Assembly: GCA_020443325.1 (NCBI GenBank)
Contig: JAGRIK010000234.1
Coordinates: forward strand, 1-60,586
Source of the DNA: Halioglobus sp.
Lineage (GTDB): Bacteria; Pseudomonadota; Gammaproteobacteria; Pseudomonadales; Halieaceae
DNA: 60,586 nt
Reading direction: 5' to 3'
Within the stretch, counting starts at the first letter, position 1; each line of letters opens with the position of its first letter. The translations under genes were made by a program, and so were the position numbers. The notes under the pieces were generated by a model. That model searched no databases. It was not told where the DNA came from and worked only from the letters and a program-made list of their open reading frames with translations. This document shows positions 35,725-43,434 of this stretch, one piece after another.

Positions 35725-36171
35725 CTATACCAGTTCGAAGCAGCGAATATCGGTGATGAAACCCACTGTTTCATCGGCCCATACGGCGCGCACTCGCGCA
35801 CCCGTGGCAATATCACTTTCAGCGGCAGCTGCCACACAGTGGATCATCGGCACGTCTGCACCATCGAGTTTGATCATTGCCCACGCAAACGGTACCTGCA
35901 TCGGATGTGCCTCACGCGGCTTCTTCACCCAGGCAAAGCTGACGATCTCGCCCTGCTCACCCACTTCGACGAACTCACTGAGTTCCTCTGCGGTATCCGG
36001 GTCATATTCCATGGGCGGCACGACCACCCGGCTATCGCTGGCCTTGATACCAACGATCTTGCGCTTTTTGAGTTCAGTGAAGAATCGACCGATCACCGGA
36101 CCGGTGGAGCGGGTGTAGGTATAACCAAGTTCAAATGCCTGGCTGAGGATTTCTGGTTGCGACACGGTCAC
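35725..36171 (-). CDS. DUF35 OB-fold protein without zinc ribbon cysteines
   Basis: The 148-residue protein starts at GTG after GGAGGGCT. It has the same layout as the downstream DUF35 gene (SRVVVPPMEYDP, then an OB fold with FVEVGEQGEIVSFAWV). The ribbon region (residues 41-57, GIKASDSRVVVPPM) contains none of the four cysteines. So the two DUF35 proteins are one zinc-binding and one not, likely forming a heterocomplex with the two thiolases. It is the first gene of the operon. Confidence 0.82.
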   Translation of the reverse strand: MTVSQPEILSQAFELGYTYTRSTGPVIGRFFTELKKRKIVGIKASDSRVVVPPMEYDPDTAEELSEFVEVGEQGEIVSFAWVKKPREAHPMQVPFAWAMIKLDGADVPMIHCVAAAAESDIATGARVRAVWADETVGFITDIRCFELV

Positions 36172-36446
36172 AGCCCTCCAAGGTAGCGGTACAGGATTGA
36201 ATCACCAGTATCGGTGAGGCACCGCAGACACTCAATGACACAAAGGATCACGTGAACATGACTTTTCAGATCAATCGGCTCTCAATGGCCGCTGAGGACA
36301 GTAAATGCGAGGGCTTTCCCGCCGGAGGGTTGCGTTACTTGTACCACCCGGCACAGAATACCGCTGCCCGCCTTCAAGATCGATGAAATTGGCTGATAAT
36401 GGAGGTCGGTTGCCACATACCTTACGAACTCACCAGGAGCACATCT
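36172..36446. other. Divergent spacer between the DUF35/thiolase operon and the dioxygenase gene
   Basis: This 275-base region must hold both promoters. The stretch GGATCACGTGAACATGACTT (36246-36265) contains a short palindrome (TCACGTGA) that could be an operator. I see no clear KstR-like or other known site, and no gene. Confidence 0.4.
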
Positions 36447-37349
36447 ATGTCAGTCTCAGCCGTTGGTTATTTGAGAATCGCGTCCACCGATACATCCGCC
36501 TGGATGGACTTCGGCACCGGCGTGCTGGGCCTGATGGACGCACAGCGCGCGGATGACGCCGGCGCGCGCTTCCTGCGCATGGACGACCACCCTTTCCGCT
36601 TCATGATCGAATCCGCCGATGCCGACAAACTGATCGCGACCGGCCTGGAGTTCCCCGACGAAGCCGCCTGGCGATCCACCATCGACGCCCTGGCAGGCGC
36701 GGGTCATACCGTGACGGCCGGATCACCCGAAGAGGCACAGCGCCGCTGCGTCACCGCGTTTTCCACGGTACAGGACCCGGCGGGCAACACCCTGGAACTC
36801 TACTGGGGCCGTAAGCTGGACTACGTACCGCTGGTCTCACCCACCGGTGTGAGCCGCTTCGTCACCACCTACCAGCAATCCGGTGATATGGGCTTCGGGC
36901 ACTGCGTATTGCCCGCGCCCGACATCGAGTCCTGCGTGGATTTCTACACCCAGCTTATCGGTACCGGCCTAACCGACACGTTGTACCCACCCGGCCTGGA
37001 CGGCCTGCAGATCAAATTCATGCACGCGAACAACCCGCGCCAGCACTCCATCGCCCTCTTCAGTGGCCCGCACCCGGCGGGAATCGTCCACATGATGGTC
37101 GAGGTGCAGACCCTGGACGAGGTAGGCCAGGCGATGAAGCGCGCAGAAAAGGCTGGCGTGCATTTCCTTGCCACACTGGGGCGTCACGTCAATGACAATA
37201 TGTGTTCCATCTACATACTGGCACCTGGCGGCATTGCGGTCGAGTATGGCTACGACGGTTTGCTCATTGACTGGGAGAATTATGTGCCTACGGTGAGTGT
37301 CGAGGGTGACCTTTGGGGGCATGAGTACAACTTTCCCGGCGTGAACTAG
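36447..37349 (+). CDS. Extradiol ring-cleavage dioxygenase (HsaC/BphC-like)
   Basis: The start is MSVSAVGYLRIASTD (300 residues); 16 upstream codons of the open frame are not protein-like. It has two vicinal-oxygen-chelate modules. Fe(II) ligands are His152 (MGFGHCVLPAPD), His215 (AGIVHMMVEV) and Glu266 (AVEYGYDG). A second-sphere His200 (RQHSIALF) and the GRHVND loop are conserved as well. It cleaves a catechol next to the hydroxyls. The overall similarity to HsaC, which opens the A ring of secosteroid catechols, suggests the same here, but a biphenyl-type catechol substrate is possible. Confidence 0.9.
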   Translation: MSVSAVGYLRIASTDTSAWMDFGTGVLGLMDAQRADDAGARFLRMDDHPFRFMIESADADKLIATGLEFPDEAAWRSTIDALAGAGHTVTAGSPEEAQRRCVTAFSTVQDPAGNTLELYWGRKLDYVPLVSPTGVSRFVTTYQQSGDMGFGHCVLPAPDIESCVDFYTQLIGTGLTDTLYPPGLDGLQIKFMHANNPRQHSIALFSGPHPAGIVHMMVEVQTLDEVGQAMKRAEKAGVHFLATLGRHVNDNMCSIYILAPGGIAVEYGYDGLLIDWENYVPTVSVEGDLWGHEYNFPGVN

Positions 37350-37454
37350 CAGCGTGTTGGAAAACCTTCAGCTGACATCTCGGCTTGTTTTCTCCTTGAA
37401 TAGCAACGAGATGGATTTTGTCTTAGCGCTGTCGGGGGGTTAGTCGGGGCCGAC

Positions 37455-37529
37455 GGGCTCGCACCCCAGTAGGCGTTTCAGTCGCTCCACGTGATTCGCT
37501 TGGTGAAACGCCTACTGGGGTACGAGCCC
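37455..37529. repeat. Hairpin H1 with conserved 23-base loop
   Basis: Arms 37455-37480 (GGGCTCGCACCCCAGTAGGC...) and 37504-37529 are 26 bases with one mismatch. The 23-base loop (37481-37503) starts GTCGCTCCACGTGATTC. It is exactly the reverse complement of the loop of hairpin H2. Confidence 0.85.
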
Positions 37530-37627
37530 TACATCCCAATGCTACGGCACGATGTGTGATGAACGTTAGATTGTGGAGTGTATGAATGGTACATTTTTTA
37601 GTGATCTCGTCGAATGGTTTGCACTGA

Positions 37628-37704
37628 GGTTGCGGATAGAAAATGTGTTTCTCACCAAGCGAATCACGTGGAGCGACTGAGAAACACATTTTCTATCCGC
37701 AACC
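37628..37704. repeat. Hairpin H2 with the inverted copy of the same loop
   Basis: Arms 37628-37654 and 37678-37704 are perfect over 27 bases (GGTTGCGGATAGAAAATGTG...). The 23-base loop (37655-37677, starting CCAAGCGAATCACGTGG) is the exact inverse of the H1 loop although the stems are unrelated. The stem sequence is found again, fused to H1 sequence, at 43201-43291. Confidence 0.85.
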
Positions 37705-37859
37705 GCCCTACAAAGCCACTTCCCAGAAGGGCGGAAATACCTCAGCTTTCATCCCGGTTAGTTTCCCCCCCGGTCTTGCACTCGCTAGAGACTTTTTCAA
37801 CACGCTGCCAGTGAGATTCTAAGGGCTAGTTAAAGAAGCTCCATGTAAACTTCGGGGTC

Positions 37860-38004
37860 GGCGGAAGTTTGAGTCTTATAGGGTTGGGACCCACTGCTAT
37901 AGCATTCGATTTACCGCCGTCTCGAGGTGCTGGTAAGAGCGATTCGGTACAGAATACCGATCTTCAGCGCAGAACGTATAGCCTCTACCGAATCCAGTGT
38001 ATCC
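37860..38004. repeat. Left copy of the island-flanking direct repeat
   Basis: Bases 37860-37925 match 43296-43361 at 62 of 66 positions. Bases 37965-38004 match 43395-43434 almost exactly (first 28 identical). The 39 bases in between differ. The second block encodes, on the minus strand, the last residues (DTL-SVEAIRSAL) of the phosphotransferase at 43392-44426, but here without a stop. So this is a copy of a gene end and its downstream region. Confidence 0.8.
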
Positions 38005-38116
38005 CAGGAGCAACTGCACGAGGAAACTGCAACCGCAGTGCACTGTGAAAGCGGGGAGATTGATGGCAGAATACGCGGTCAAAAACAGCGTCGAACAACA
38101 CACTACAGGCCCCATC

Positions 38117-39832
38117 ATGTCTACAAAAGTTGGAACAATTATTAGTCTTTTCCTGAGCAGCTCGCTGGCAACGGGCACCTCTCTCGTCTTCGCCCAATCG
38201 GGGAATACAAAATTCGGCCTGGGTGCACTCGAGGTGGTGACTTTTGGCGATTACAATTCAGCCTTTGGGGACCGAGCACTTTTTTTCAATAGAAATGGCG
38301 GAGGTAATACGGCTGTTGGGGCAAACTCGCTTTACGCCAACAACGAGGGTGAATTCAATACGGCCATCGGCATCGACTCCCTCCGCTTCAACGACGGTTC
38401 CTACAATACAGCCAGCGGTAAAAGTTCGCTTTATGCTAATACCACGGGTAATAGGAATACGGCCAATGGCACCGCTTCGCTTTATTCCAACACCACTGGC
38501 GAAGTCAATACGGCTACTGGAGCGTACTCGCTCTACTCCAACACTACTGGCGGCAGAAACACTGCTAACGGCTACAATTCACTCTATTTCAATACCAACG
38601 GGGAATACAACACGGCTAGCGGTGCATTAGCGCTCTATAACAACACCACCGGTGATCATAATACTGCAAACGGGGTCGAGTCCCTCCTGTTCAACACAGG
38701 CGGCAATTACAATACAGCCAATGGTAGTAACTCACTACGTTCGAACACTACCGGCGAAGGCAACACGGCCAGTGGCCTCTCCTCTCTCGGCTCCAACACC
38801 ACCGGAAACTACAATACGGCGGTGGGTTATGACTCGCTCAGGGGTAGCAGGACAGGCAGCGGAAACTCTGCCTATGGGGCTTTTTCCTTGAACAACAACA
38901 GCACTGGCCGCGACAACACGGCCAGCGGGATGGATGCTCTTCATTCCAACTCCAGCGGCGTTGAGAACACTGCGATGGGCAAAAGCGCGCTGGAAGAAAA
39001 TACGACAGGGAAACTGAATACTGCGATAGGCGCGTCATCAATGCTTGAAAACAAGTCCGGCAAATGGAATAACGCCGTGGGCGGGAAAACCCTGTACTCC
39101 CTCAGGAGCGGCAATGGAAACTCCGCACAGGGTTTTGCGGCACTGCATAATACGGCTACGGGCTCGAACAATGTAGCCATCGGCAATACTGCCGGTTATT
39201 CCAACGTGGCGGGCAACGGTAATGTTTTTATCGGGTGGAACGCGGGTTTTTCAGAAGGTGGCAGTAACAACCTCTATATTACCAACAATAAAACGACCCC
39301 CCTGATCTATGGTTATTTTAGCCCCGATCCCAGCGCCAACTTTCTCGGTATAGGAACCCGGCTCAGACCGGATGACGCTACGATTAATGTCTGGAACGGT
39401 GCACAGCTGACCAAGGGAGGTGTATGGATGAACGCTTCCTCACGCGAATTGAAGGACGATATCGAAGCGCTCAGCGTCGAGGATGCTACAGCGGCATTGG
39501 CGGCGTTATCTCCGGTTCGCTATGTCTACAGGAATTCACGCGATGAAGAGTATGTGGGGTTTATTGCGGAAGATGTACCTGCCCTTGTAGCTTCGAATGA
39601 TCGCAAATCGCTATCATCAATGGACATTGTGGCGGTATTGACCACCGTAACGAAAGATCAAAACGCCAGGATGACAGAGAAAGATGCTGAGATAGCCTCA
39701 TTACGCAAATCCCTCAAACAACAGGAAGCTGTGAATCAAGAACAGGAGGCGCGCATATTACAAATAGAAGCCGCATTGTCGGAAGCATTTCGAGATAATT
39801 CTGGCGAGATGCAACTCAGCGCGGCTCGATAA
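38117..39832 (+). CDS. Secreted beta-roll protein with C-terminal peptidase S74 domain, paralog 1
   Basis: The start is MSTKVGTIISLFLSSSLATG, a signal peptide cut before QSGNTKFG (571 residues). Residues about 60-330 are about 16 units of 17 residues with the pattern NTA-G-SLYxNTTGxx (51 bases each in DNA), which probably form a YadA/Hia-head-like trimeric beta roll. Residues about 440-510 are an S74 intramolecular-chaperone domain: SSRELKDDIEALS with the Ser/Lys dyad, and EEYVGFIAEDVP. A coiled coil (about 520-560) ends it. It lacks a YadA membrane anchor, so how it is attached or released is unclear. Stop codon is 7 bases from its convergent paralog. Confidence 0.82.
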   Translation: MSTKVGTIISLFLSSSLATGTSLVFAQSGNTKFGLGALEVVTFGDYNSAFGDRALFFNRNGGGNTAVGANSLYANNEGEFNTAIGIDSLRFNDGSYNTASGKSSLYANTTGNRNTANGTASLYSNTTGEVNTATGAYSLYSNTTGGRNTANGYNSLYFNTNGEYNTASGALALYNNTTGDHNTANGVESLLFNTGGNYNTANGSNSLRSNTTGEGNTASGLSSLGSNTTGNYNTAVGYDSLRGSRTGSGNSAYGAFSLNNNSTGRDNTASGMDALHSNSSGVENTAMGKSALEENTTGKLNTAIGASSMLENKSGKWNNAVGGKTLYSLRSGNGNSAQGFAALHNTATGSNNVAIGNTAGYSNVAGNGNVFIGWNAGFSEGGSNNLYITNNKTTPLIYGYFSPDPSANFLGIGTRLRPDDATINVWNGAQLTKGGVWMNASSRELKDDIEALSVEDATAALAALSPVRYVYRNSRDEEYVGFIAEDVPALVASNDRKSLSSMDIVAVLTTVTKDQNARMTEKDAEIASLRKSLKQQEAVNQEQEARILQIEAALSEAFRDNSGEMQLSAAR

Positions 39833-39839
39833 CCAGGTG

Positions 39840-41489
39840 TCAGTTCGTCGAGCTAACTTGCACTGCGGCTGACTGAGTGCGAAGTACTTCTGCGAGCGCC
39901 ATCTCCAGCTGCAATATTCGGTCCGCAGTAGCCTTCTCCGCATTCAACGCACGACGTTCTTGCTGCTGTATCGCAATTTTCTGCTCTGCGAGTGCATCGC
40001 GTAGTACAGTAATCTCGCTTTCTTTTTGTGTCATTTTGGCCCTCTGATCCTGAATCACCGTGGTCAGAACGGCCACGATATCCATTGGCGATAACGACTT
40101 GTGGTCATTGCTTGCAACAAGGTCAGGTACATCTTCCGCAATAAACCCCACATACTCTTCATCGCGTGAATTCCTGTAGACATAGCGAACCGGAGACAGC
40201 GCTTCCAATGCCGCTGTAGCATCCTCGACACTAAGCGCTTCGATATCGTCCTTCAGATCGCGCGAGGAAGCGTTTGTCCATACACCCCCTTTGGTCAGAT
40301 GTGCACCATTCCAGACCGCAATGGCGTCACCGCTGCCCACCATCCTGGTACCGATACCCAATTTGTTGTTCCCGGGAGCTGAAGAAAACTCACCGTAAAG
40401 CAGTGGAGTTGCCTGATTGTTTGTGATGTACAGCTTGTTGTCACCCGTTTCAGAAAACCCTGCGTTCCAACCCAGGAAGACGTTGCCACTGCCATACCGG
40501 TTGCTGTAACCGGCGGTATTGCCGATGGCTACATTATTGGAGCCGTGGGTGGTGTTGTAGAGTGCGGCAAAGCCCTGGGCAGAATTACCATTGCCGGAAT
40601 GAAGGTTGTATAGCGATTTGGCACCGACAGCGTTGTTCCATTTACCCTGGTAGTTTTCATACATTGACTTCGACCCCACTGCCGTATTGAGCTTGCCGCT
40701 GCTATTTTGAAACAATGCGGAGAAACCACTGGCGGTATTGTCTGCACCGGTACTGTTGGAGTAGAGAGTGCTATAGCCACTGGCTGTATTGAATCTACCG
40801 GTTGAGTTTCTGTGTAGTGCAAAAGCACCAGTGGCCGTGTTTTGAACACCACTTGTGTTACCGTAGAGCGAATCAACACCACTCGCCGTATTGTAGTTTC
40901 CGGTGGTGTTAAAAACGAGCGCCCGGTAACCACTGGCGGTGTTGTAACTGCCGGAAGTGTTCGAATTGAGCGATTTGGCGCCATTGGCGGTGTTGTAATC
41001 TCCGGTGAGGTTCTCATAGAGCGCTGAAAGACCGCTGGCCGTATTGCCCTTACCGGAAATATTTGAGTAGAGCGCTGAAACGCCGGTGGCGGTATTTTCT
41101 CGGCCATTGCCGTTGGCATAGAGCGCATAGGAACCTGTCGCCGTATTGCTCTCGCCAGCAGTATTGAAGCGGAGTGCGAATGCACCACTAGCAGTATTGA
41201 ATCTACCGTGGGTGTTGCCAGAGAGCGAATAACTGCCACTGGCGGTGTTGTGTGTACCTACGTCGTTGCCATGTAAAGAGAAAGCGCCATTGCCTGTGTT
41301 GTGCTCGCCGGTGGTATTGGAAAAGAGCGCCTCGTAACCAAATGCAGAATTCATTTCTCCGGTGGTTACTTGTCCGAGTGCGTCAGTACCATATTGTGTA
41401 TTCCCGACTTGTGCCGACACCTGACCAGAGACTAACGCTGGCGCAATGGCCAACACCAGAAGATATCCTGTTTTCGCCTTTATCCTCAT
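39840..41489 (-). CDS. Secreted beta-roll protein with C-terminal peptidase S74 domain, paralog 2
   Basis: The start is MRIKAKTGYLLVLAIAPALV, with a signal peptide cut near VSA-QVGNTQYG (549 residues). The architecture is the same as the convergent neighbour: 17-residue NTA-G repeats (GDYNTANGAKSLNSNTSG and similar), the transition NVFLGWNAGFSETG, an S74 domain (SSRDLKDDIEALSVEDATAAL) and a coiled coil. The S74 domains of the two paralogs are nearly identical while the repeats and tails differ. Each gene appears to have its own promoter: the start is 286 bases from the next gene. Confidence 0.82.
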   Translation of the reverse strand: MRIKAKTGYLLVLAIAPALVSGQVSAQVGNTQYGTDALGQVTTGEMNSAFGYEALFSNTTGEHNTGNGAFSLHGNDVGTHNTASGSYSLSGNTHGRFNTASGAFALRFNTAGESNTATGSYALYANGNGRENTATGVSALYSNISGKGNTASGLSALYENLTGDYNTANGAKSLNSNTSGSYNTASGYRALVFNTTGNYNTASGVDSLYGNTSGVQNTATGAFALHRNSTGRFNTASGYSTLYSNSTGADNTASGFSALFQNSSGKLNTAVGSKSMYENYQGKWNNAVGAKSLYNLHSGNGNSAQGFAALYNTTHGSNNVAIGNTAGYSNRYGSGNVFLGWNAGFSETGDNKLYITNNQATPLLYGEFSSAPGNNKLGIGTRMVGSGDAIAVWNGAHLTKGGVWTNASSRDLKDDIEALSVEDATAALEALSPVRYVYRNSRDEEYVGFIAEDVPDLVASNDHKSLSPMDIVAVLTTVIQDQRAKMTQKESEITVLRDALAEQKIAIQQQERRALNAEKATADRILQLEMALAEVLRTQSAAVQVSSTN

Positions 41490-41775
41490 AATCAACACCC
41501 GAATGTTAGTTGTTCCAAACTGCATTGCGCTTCAATTCGAGCAGGAGTATAGGGCATATTCCAGATAATTGTGATTGAGATTTCTCATTGTTCTCGCCTG
41601 AAATCGCCGCCGAAAAAGCCATTCGGCCCCAGGATAGAGCACGTTGTCGTCACCACCGAGGTCTGAATGTGAGCAGTAAGTGGGGGACGGAGAAAATTCT
41701 ATTTAGCCAATCACCTGATTCGAGTGTAAAGTTTCTTCTCCATCCCATTTCACATTCTTCGGTATACTCCGCCTT
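41490..41775. other. Divergent spacer upstream of paralog 2 and the TPR gene
   Basis: This 286-base spacer must hold the promoters of both divergent genes. It is AT-richer than the flanks (for example ATTGTGATTGAGATTTCTC). I recognise no operator. One open frame at 41588-41830 is an overlap shadow. Confidence 0.4.
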
Positions 41776-43032
41776 ATGGAAGAACTCGAAGAACGTAAAT
41801 CCAGAGCCAGACGTGTTGTCAGCGCGATGATCTGGGCGGTTCTCATCGGTTACTTTGCCTACAGTAACGGGTATCTGGAAAAATTTGCATTTGACGATGG
41901 GAAACGTGTCGCTGCGGATGTCCTGATTAGGGCTGTCGATGCCTTTGGGCTTTCGTCGAGCACACTGCGGGTGCAAGTTGAAGCGGGGAAGCTGTACTTT
42001 TTCGCGGGAGAGAACGAAACCGCGGTTACCGTACTTGAGGCTACGTTACCCCTGATTGCTGAGTTCGACAATGTAGAACAGCGCCATTACGCGAGTGTGT
42101 ACTTTGTGCTTGGCGAAATTACTGCTCAATCAGCACAGTTCAAGCGCTCCGTGGATTTTCTTCTTCAAGGCCTCAGATTGGAGCCTCAGAATCTCCATTA
42201 TCAACTCTATTTGGGTGATGTTTATACCCGAGCAGGTAAGCATCGTCTGGCAACAGAACACTATACTGAGCTACTGGAAGTTCCCAATCTGAAACCTGAA
42301 CAGCGGGCAATCCTCAAAATAGGTATCGCCGAAGGTGGCGGGGAAGATCCCTCCGCTGTCGAAGCAGGAAGAAAACTGGCGGAGATGCCCTATCTCGATT
42401 ATCCGCTGTTAACGCTGGTTCCGATCAACAATTTGCCGGAGACAGTGGCGTTACAAGACTTGTGTCTTGTTCTCGAATCTGTATTTCAAATGGGTTGCGT
42501 TATAGAGCGCCCATTGAAGTCGAGTGCGAAGCCATCCAGTGGACGAAATCAAATAGATGCTGTCGATGTGATTGATGAACTGGAAACCACCTATCCGCGT
42601 GAAGGATTCGCCCCCATCGTTGGTATTATGGCTGACGACATTTACTCTGGCACTGCAAGGTTTGTATTTTCAACTCAAGCTCTGGACACCGGTTATGGCG
42701 TAGTTTCCATATCTCGATTTTTTCGCGCCGGCCTTAATGTGTACGCGAATGAGAAGGTTTATAATCGGCGACTGGCGATACAGTTGATCTCTGTCGTCGG
42801 TCAGCTCCTGGGATTTCCGAGACCTGCAAAACCTCACTGTCCGCTGGCGTATCCGGACAGTATGCAAGAGTTCCTGTTGAAGCAGGCCACCCTTTGCCCC
42901 TCTACGCGCAGGTCACTCAAGGCGTTACTAACGCAAATCGCCGCGCAAGATGGCGTGCAGTTCTCCAGAATTTCAAAGTCCAAGATTGATGAAATGCTTC
43001 GGATCAAAGCCAAATACGGGTTGGAAGGGTAG
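41776..43032 (+). CDS. Membrane-anchored TPR protein fused to a zinc-less archaemetzincin-like domain
   Basis: The 418-residue protein has a charged N-terminus, one likely membrane helix at about 14-30 (VVSAMIWAVLIGYFAYS), and TPR-like helices at about 60-175 (RHYASVYFVLGEITAQSAQFKRSVD and NLHYQLYLGDVYTRAGKHRLATEHY). Residues about 265-380 resemble archaemetzincin: VGIMADDIY, ARFVFSTQALDTGYGVVSISR, then ISVVGQLLGF at 338-347 and HC-x..-LCPS at 354-375. In true enzymes the zinc motif is HExxHxxGxxH; here those positions read S, Q and R, so it should be catalytically dead. I infer a pseudoprotease. Lower GC than its neighbours. Confidence 0.6.
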   Translation: MEELEERKSRARRVVSAMIWAVLIGYFAYSNGYLEKFAFDDGKRVAADVLIRAVDAFGLSSSTLRVQVEAGKLYFFAGENETAVTVLEATLPLIAEFDNVEQRHYASVYFVLGEITAQSAQFKRSVDFLLQGLRLEPQNLHYQLYLGDVYTRAGKHRLATEHYTELLEVPNLKPEQRAILKIGIAEGGGEDPSAVEAGRKLAEMPYLDYPLLTLVPINNLPETVALQDLCLVLESVFQMGCVIERPLKSSAKPSSGRNQIDAVDVIDELETTYPREGFAPIVGIMADDIYSGTARFVFSTQALDTGYGVVSISRFFRAGLNVYANEKVYNRRLAIQLISVVGQLLGFPRPAKPHCPLAYPDSMQEFLLKQATLCPSTRRSLKALLTQIAAQDGVQFSRISKSKIDEMLRIKAKYGLEG

Positions 43033-43200
43033 GCAGGGATTGGTATCACGACACATTACTTGGCGCCCAGTTTGTTGGGCATACCATGTCACCCCAACTG
43101 CAAACTACGGATATCATGGTCGCTGACCGATCGTGGTTGACCGAGCACCTTAGCCCCCATGGCAAGTCGGGCCAGAGGAACGATACTTTTTTGCTGGGCC
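43033..43200. other. 3' region of the TPR gene, no gene seen
   Basis: A short hairpin GCCCA-GTTTGT-TGGGC at 43065-43080 follows the gene end and could be a weak terminator. The rest has no recognised feature. Confidence 0.4.
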
Positions 43201-43291
43201 GTCGGGGGTTAGTCGTGGTCGACGGGCTCGCACCCCGGGAGCGACTGAGAAACACATTTCTATCCGCAACCGCCCTACAAAGCCACTTCCC
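43201..43291. repeat. Fused remnant of the MITE-like element
   Basis: 43201-43236 matches 37431-37467 (left part up to the H1 left arm, GACGGGCTCGCACCCC) and 43237-43291 matches 37670-37725 (right part of H2). The 202 bases between those points in the left copy are missing here. So this is a deleted copy of the same element, in the same orientation. Confidence 0.75.
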
Positions 43292-43295
43292 ACGA

Positions 43296-43434
43296 GGCGG
43301 AAGTTTGAGTCCCATAGCGTTGGGACCCACTGCTATAGCATTCGATTTACCGCCGTATCGATGCACAAGTACGCAACGAAACACTCCCGACCTACAGCGC
43401 AGAACGTATAGCCTCTACCGAACCCAACGTATCC
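43296..43434. repeat. Right copy of the island-flanking direct repeat
   Basis: Matches 37860-38004 as described there. The right copy contains the intact 3' end and stop (CTA, 43392-43394) of the phosphotransferase gene, so it is likely the original site and the left copy the duplicate. Confidence 0.8.

Larger units (their letters stand above)
37350..37807. mobile_element. MITE-like element with terminal inverted repeats
   Basis: CAGCGTGTTGGAAAA at 37350 and its inverse TTTTTCAACACGCTG ending at 37807 form imperfect terminal repeats about 15 bases long, directly after the dioxygenase stop. Ends of this type are common on non-autonomous insertion elements. The 458-base interior has no gene, but two hairpins (37455-37529 and 37628-37704). 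No clear target-site duplication is visible. The type of transposase that would move it is unknown. Confidence 0.55.

Noticed and set aside
38117-39832. Phage tail-fibre gene of a prophage
   Set aside because: The S74 domain is shared with phage tail fibres, but both proteins have Sec signal peptides and no other phage gene is present.
40529-41239. A 236-codon minus-strand frame inside paralog 2
   Set aside because: It is an alternate frame of the 51-base repeats, which keep other frames open by composition; no motif or signal supports it.
37431-43434. Possible CRISPR array or integron attC array
   Set aside because: The repeats are not regularly spaced with unique spacers of even length, no cas or integrase gene is nearby, and the GTTGGGA core does not fit the attC consensus.
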